From the NCBI GenBank assembly GCA_938084875.1, contig CALKFX010000065.1:1-18432 (forward strand): a stretch of DNA of 18,432 nt. The letters run 5' to 3'. Of the stretch, positions 16,150-18,432 are shown one piece after another (the stretch's first letter is position 1; each line of letters starts with the position of its first letter). The notes under the pieces were generated by a model. The model was not told where the DNA came from, did not search any database, and worked only from the letters and a program-made list of their open reading frames with translations. This stretch comes from an uncultured Flavobacteriales bacterium. GTDB lineage: Bacteria; Bacteroidota; Bacteroidia; Flavobacteriales_D; Parvicellaceae. The translations under genes and the position numbers were made by a program.

Positions 16150-16356
16150 ATGAAAACAATTCTTCTTTCTATTGGACTTTTAGCATTGTGTTTTGCAGGT
16201 ATAGCAATTAAAATAATATTAAAGAAAGATGGGGAGTTTTCTGGGACTTGTGCAAGCAATAATCCACTTTTAAATAAAGAAGGTGAATCTTGTAGTTTTT
16301 GTGGTGCAAAACCAGATGAAAAATGCAAGAAGCCAGTAGAACAAAGCGTTGCTTGA
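16150..16356 (+). CDS. Small one-helix cysteine protein, NqrM (DUF539)-like candidate
   Basis: The 68-residue protein has one N-terminal membrane helix (about 3-24), a basic stretch (KKD), then a short soluble tail with four cysteines: Cys34 (SGTC), Cys48, Cys51 (CSFC) and Cys59 (DEKCKK). NqrM, needed for Na+-NQR maturation and probably iron delivery to the NqrD/NqrE centre, has the same length class, topology, an S-G-(S/T)-C after the helix, a second close cysteine pair and a final cysteine before lysines. This gene lies near apbE and nqrF, which supports the idea. Against it, the inter-cysteine residues differ from proteobacterial NqrM, so the assignment is inference. I recall close Bacteroidota homologues labelled only as membrane or secreted proteins. 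The ATG at 16150 is the only good start. Confidence 0.8.
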   Translation: MKTILLSIGLLALCFAGIAIKIILKKDGEFSGTCASNNPLLNKEGESCSFCGAKPDEKCKKPVEQSVA

Positions 16357-16360
16357 ATAA

Positions 16361-16546
16361 ATGAACATGAAAAAAGGTAAAAGTATAGGCATTTTATTTA
16401 TCATTCTTGGCCTTTTGTTTTTAGCAAATAATCTTAACCTAATAAAGGTCTCTATCGTAGAACTTATTAGAGTTTACTGGCCAATAATACTTATTTGGAT
16501 AGGAATCGATAAGCTTATTTCAAAATCCTCGGAAGATAAAGCTTAA
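16361..16546 (+). CDS. Small two-helix membrane protein, LiaI/LiaF-like transmembrane domain (DUF5668)
   Basis: The 61-residue protein has two hydrophobic helices (about 9-25 and 33-52) joined by an N-L-N-L-I-K turn, with the second containing VYWPIILIWIGIDKLI. This matches the short DUF5668 / LiaF-TM type found singly in many Bacteroidota. Biochemical function is unknown. The start could be the ATG at 16361 or the one two codons later (MNMKKG). It begins 4 bp after the cysteine protein, so the pair is one unit, and its stop overlaps the apbE stop by 4 bp on the other strand. Confidence 0.75.
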   Translation: MNMKKGKSIGILFIILGLLFLANNLNLIKVSIVELIRVYWPIILIWIGIDKLISKSSEDKA

Positions 16547-17574
16547 AAATTACTCCATTCTTTAAGAGATTTTGCAGAATCGTAAACCATAAAACAGAAA
16601 ATACTATCTAAAGGATTAGATGCTATAAAATCTATAGCTTTTTCTTTACCCATCACCATAAAAGAGGTAGCTAAAGCATCAGCATTAGCAGCTTTTTCAC
16701 AAATAACTGTTACACTCAAAAGGTTATTATTCGCAGGAAATCCTGATACAGGATCAATAGAATGAGAAAATTTTCTTCCATTTATAACTTTAAACTTCCT
16801 ATAGTTACCAGATGTAGCTAAACTTTGGTTATCCAATTCTATAATTTTTTGAAATTCAAATTCTCCCACAAAAGAACTATCAATTGGTCTTTCTATACCA
16901 ACTCTCCACAATTTATTTTCATGATTTTTACCATAGGAAGTAAGCTCTCCTCCTATTTCAATTAGAAAATTTTCAACTCTCTTTGTTTTCAAAAAATCAC
17001 TAACCAAATCTACACTATAACCCTGGGCAACTGCATTGAAATCCAATTTAGAATTCTTACTTTTTTTACATATATAAGTAGTCAAACTATCTTTAAACAA
17101 TGAAAAGTTATTATTTAAGTCTATATAATTAAGTAATGAATCTTTAATAAACAAGCTATCAATAGATGGGGTAGAATCAGAATAGAAACCCCAGTAATTT
17201 ACTAGTGGATATACAGCGGGATTGAAAAATCCATTTGTTTTATTATTTATTTCCTTTGAAATATTAAAACAGTAAGTAAACATACTTTTACCATGTAAAC
17301 TAAGACAAGTATCCTTGGATTTATTTAAAAGACTAATAAAGCTATTAGAATCGTAAGTTGAAAGCTGACTGTCTACAATATTAAGAATAGAATCTATTGA
17401 ATAAGAAAAGTCTCTTTGATAATGGTCGCTGTAAGTTATGGAATAAGTACTACCCTGCGCATAACCTTTGACCTTAAGAAAATATTTCTTCTTATCGTCT
17501 ACAGTTTGACAACCCAATAAAACAAGAATTAAAAAAAGTAATGTCGTGTGAAGGTATTTACCCGCCAAAGTCAT
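16543..17574 (-). CDS. apbE: FAD:protein FMN transferase ApbE (lipoprotein)
   Basis: ApbE attaches FMN through a phosphoester bond to threonine of partner proteins, notably NqrB and NqrC of Na+-NQR. The product is about 343 residues with a lipoprotein signal (hydrophobic run then LVLLGC, lipid Cys near 22), so it faces the periplasm, as expected. Motifs are QGSTY (about 40-44), DFNAVAQGYSVD (178-189), IEIGGEL (205-211), SHSIDPVSGFP (270-280) and ADALATSFM (298-306); the last two form the metal and flavin site. The frame opens with TTG-ATG; I take the ATG at 17574. The first 17 bp overlap the end of nqrF, indicating translational coupling, and the 3' end abuts the opposing small-gene pair. Confidence 0.96.
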   Translation of the reverse strand: MTLAGKYLHTTLLFLILVLLGCQTVDDKKKYFLKVKGYAQGSTYSITYSDHYQRDFSYSIDSILNIVDSQLSTYDSNSFISLLNKSKDTCLSLHGKSMFTYCFNISKEINNKTNGFFNPAVYPLVNYWGFYSDSTPSIDSLFIKDSLLNYIDLNNNFSLFKDSLTTYICKKSKNSKLDFNAVAQGYSVDLVSDFLKTKRVENFLIEIGGELTSYGKNHENKLWRVGIERPIDSSFVGEFEFQKIIELDNQSLATSGNYRKFKVINGRKFSHSIDPVSGFPANNNLLSVTVICEKAANADALATSFMVMGKEKAIDFIASNPLDSIFCFMVYDSAKSLKEWSNF

Positions 17575-18432
17575 CAAATCTTACTTGTTCTGGTGGAACT
17601 CCCCAGTCGTCACACATTTTTAAAACTGCTTGGTTCATCATTGGAGGACCACAGAAGTAATATTCTATATCTTCTGGAGCTTCGTGGTTCGAAAGATACT
17701 GATCGATAACCGCGTTGTGGACAAATCCTGTAAAACCATCTCCATTAGGATCGTTAATATCTTTTTTATTCACCCAATTATCTTCTGGAAGGGCATCGGA
17801 TAAAACCATATAGAATTTAAAATTTGGAAACTCTTTTTCTAAATCTCTAAAGTAGTGGATATAGAAAAGTTCAGCTCTTGATCTTCCTCCGTACCAATAA
17901 GAAACTTTTCTTCCAGTTTTTAGAGTTTTGAATAATTCATACAAGTGGGACCGCATTGGAGCCATTCCAGCACCTCCACCTATATATAACATTTCAGCTT
18001 CAGAATCGTTGATGAAAAATTCACCATAAGGTCCAGAAATTATTACCTTATCTCCTGGCTTTTGATTAAAGATATATGAAGATGCAACCCCAGGATTAAC
18101 ATCTGCCCAAGAATCTTTGGCTCTATCCCAAGGTGGAGCAGCTACACGAACATTGAGCATGATATTTCTACCTTCAGCTGGATAAGATGCCATAGAGTAA
18201 GCCCTTACCACTTCTTCATCATTTTTCATAACTAGATTTCTTAAGGCAAACTTTCCACTTTTCCAATCATTTTCAAACTTATCAGGTTCTCCTGGATGGT
18301 CAGTTGGATGGGCTTTAACATCCATTTCAGAGAATTTGGTTTCCCCTTTAGGAATTTTAATTTGAATATAACCTCCCGCTTTATAGTTCATATCTTCTGG
18401 TATTTCTACAATAAACTCTTTTATATATGTAG
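17558..18432 (-). CDS. nqrF: Na+-translocating NADH:quinone reductase subunit F (5' end outside window)
   Basis: NqrF takes electrons from NADH through FAD to a 2Fe-2S cluster in the Na+-NQR respiratory pump. The window contains the last 290 residues; the N-terminal membrane anchor and 2Fe-2S domain lie beyond the right edge. The frame is open across the ATG at 18391 (upstream codons read TYIKEFIVEIPED), so that ATG is internal. Visible are KAGGYIQIKIP, the FAD-binding RAYSMASYP motif, ISGPYGEFF, the NADH-binding GGGAGMAPMRSHL, YWYGGRSRAELF, and YYFCGPPMMNQAV near the end, with the conserved C-terminus FDDFGG. The family is about 400-435 residues, so roughly two thirds is present. Other nqr genes would be expected beyond the right edge. 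Confidence 0.97.
   Translation of the reverse strand, partial: TYIKEFIVEIPEDMNYKAGGYIQIKIPKGETKFSEMDVKAHPTDHPGEPDKFENDWKSGKFALRNLVMKNDEEVVRAYSMASYPAEGRNIMLNVRVAAPPWDRAKDSWADVNPGVASSYIFNQKPGDKVIISGPYGEFFINDSEAEMLYIGGGAGMAPMRSHLYELFKTLKTGRKVSYWYGGRSRAELFYIHYFRDLEKEFPNFKFYMVLSDALPEDNWVNKKDINDPNGDGFTGFVHNAVIDQYLSNHEAPEDIEYYFCGPPMMNQAVLKMCDDWGVPPEQVRFDDFGG

Noticed and set aside
16145..16152. ATG-GTA-TGA mini-frame just before the cysteine protein start
   Set aside because: Two codons overlapping the real ATG are expected by chance, and no leader-peptide features are visible.
18389..18391. ATG as the start of nqrF
   Set aside because: The frame stays open to the right edge with NqrF-like residues, and a start here would remove the 2Fe-2S domain and part of the FAD domain.
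1..18432. Search for CRISPR arrays, tRNAs, insertion sequences, phage or defence genes
   Set aside because: No regularly spaced repeats, cloverleaf sequence, transposase motifs or defence-system domains could be seen; the genes are ordinary core and surface genes.

Overview
The window looks like chromosomal DNA of a Bacteroidota member, most likely a marine Flavobacteriales-type bacterium. It is AT-rich by eye and gene-dense, with gaps often of 0-2 bp. Two proteins carry type IX secretion (T9SS) type A C-terminal sorting domains, and a third is a TPR plus PD40-propeller envelope protein. It also contains Na+-NQR (nqrF) with apbE, and the neighbourhood folP / DUF1599 / DoxX-thioredoxin / tpiA / prmA, which I recall as a common Bacteroidota arrangement. 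I see no tRNA, rRNA, CRISPR array, insertion sequence or phage gene. No stretch above 300 bp lacks a gene.

Region 1 (1-9547, minus strand, transcribed right to left) is a probable seven-gene operon: DUF1599 (two tandem domains), a DoxX/MauE-type membrane protein fused to a thioredoxin-like domain, tpiA, prmA, a roughly 1490-residue exported protein of unknown function, plsY, and a TPR/PD40 protein that runs off the left edge. The last five junctions are 17, 1, 2 and 1 bp gaps and a 4 bp overlap. The operon mixes central metabolism (tpiA), ribosome modification (prmA) and phospholipid synthesis (plsY) with envelope proteins.

Region 2 (9572-12601, plus strand) starts only 24 bp away, divergently: folP, an MBL-fold hydrolase and a MATE exporter, each start codon directly following the previous stop codon. 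The MATE gene overlaps the end of the opposing T9SS gene by 11 bp, and a short hairpin sits in that overlap.

Region 3 (12591-16077, minus strand) holds mazG followed by two secreted T9SS cargo proteins, one a 'HLMGGE' surface-module protein and the other with PKD-like and SprB-repeat-like domains. Palindromic sequences lie in both intergenic gaps.

Region 4 (16150-18432) is the most suggestive part. A plus-strand pair encodes a 68-residue one-helix cysteine protein and a 61-residue DUF5668-like membrane protein. It converges, with a 4 bp overlap, on minus-strand nqrF-apbE, and nqrF is cut by the right edge. The 68-residue protein resembles NqrM (DUF539), the Na+-NQR maturation factor, in length, topology and cysteine layout. 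With ApbE, which flavinylates NqrB and NqrC, this would make a small NQR assembly locus.

Three genes use TTG starts (the PD40 gene, prmA and folP). These are easily misannotated.
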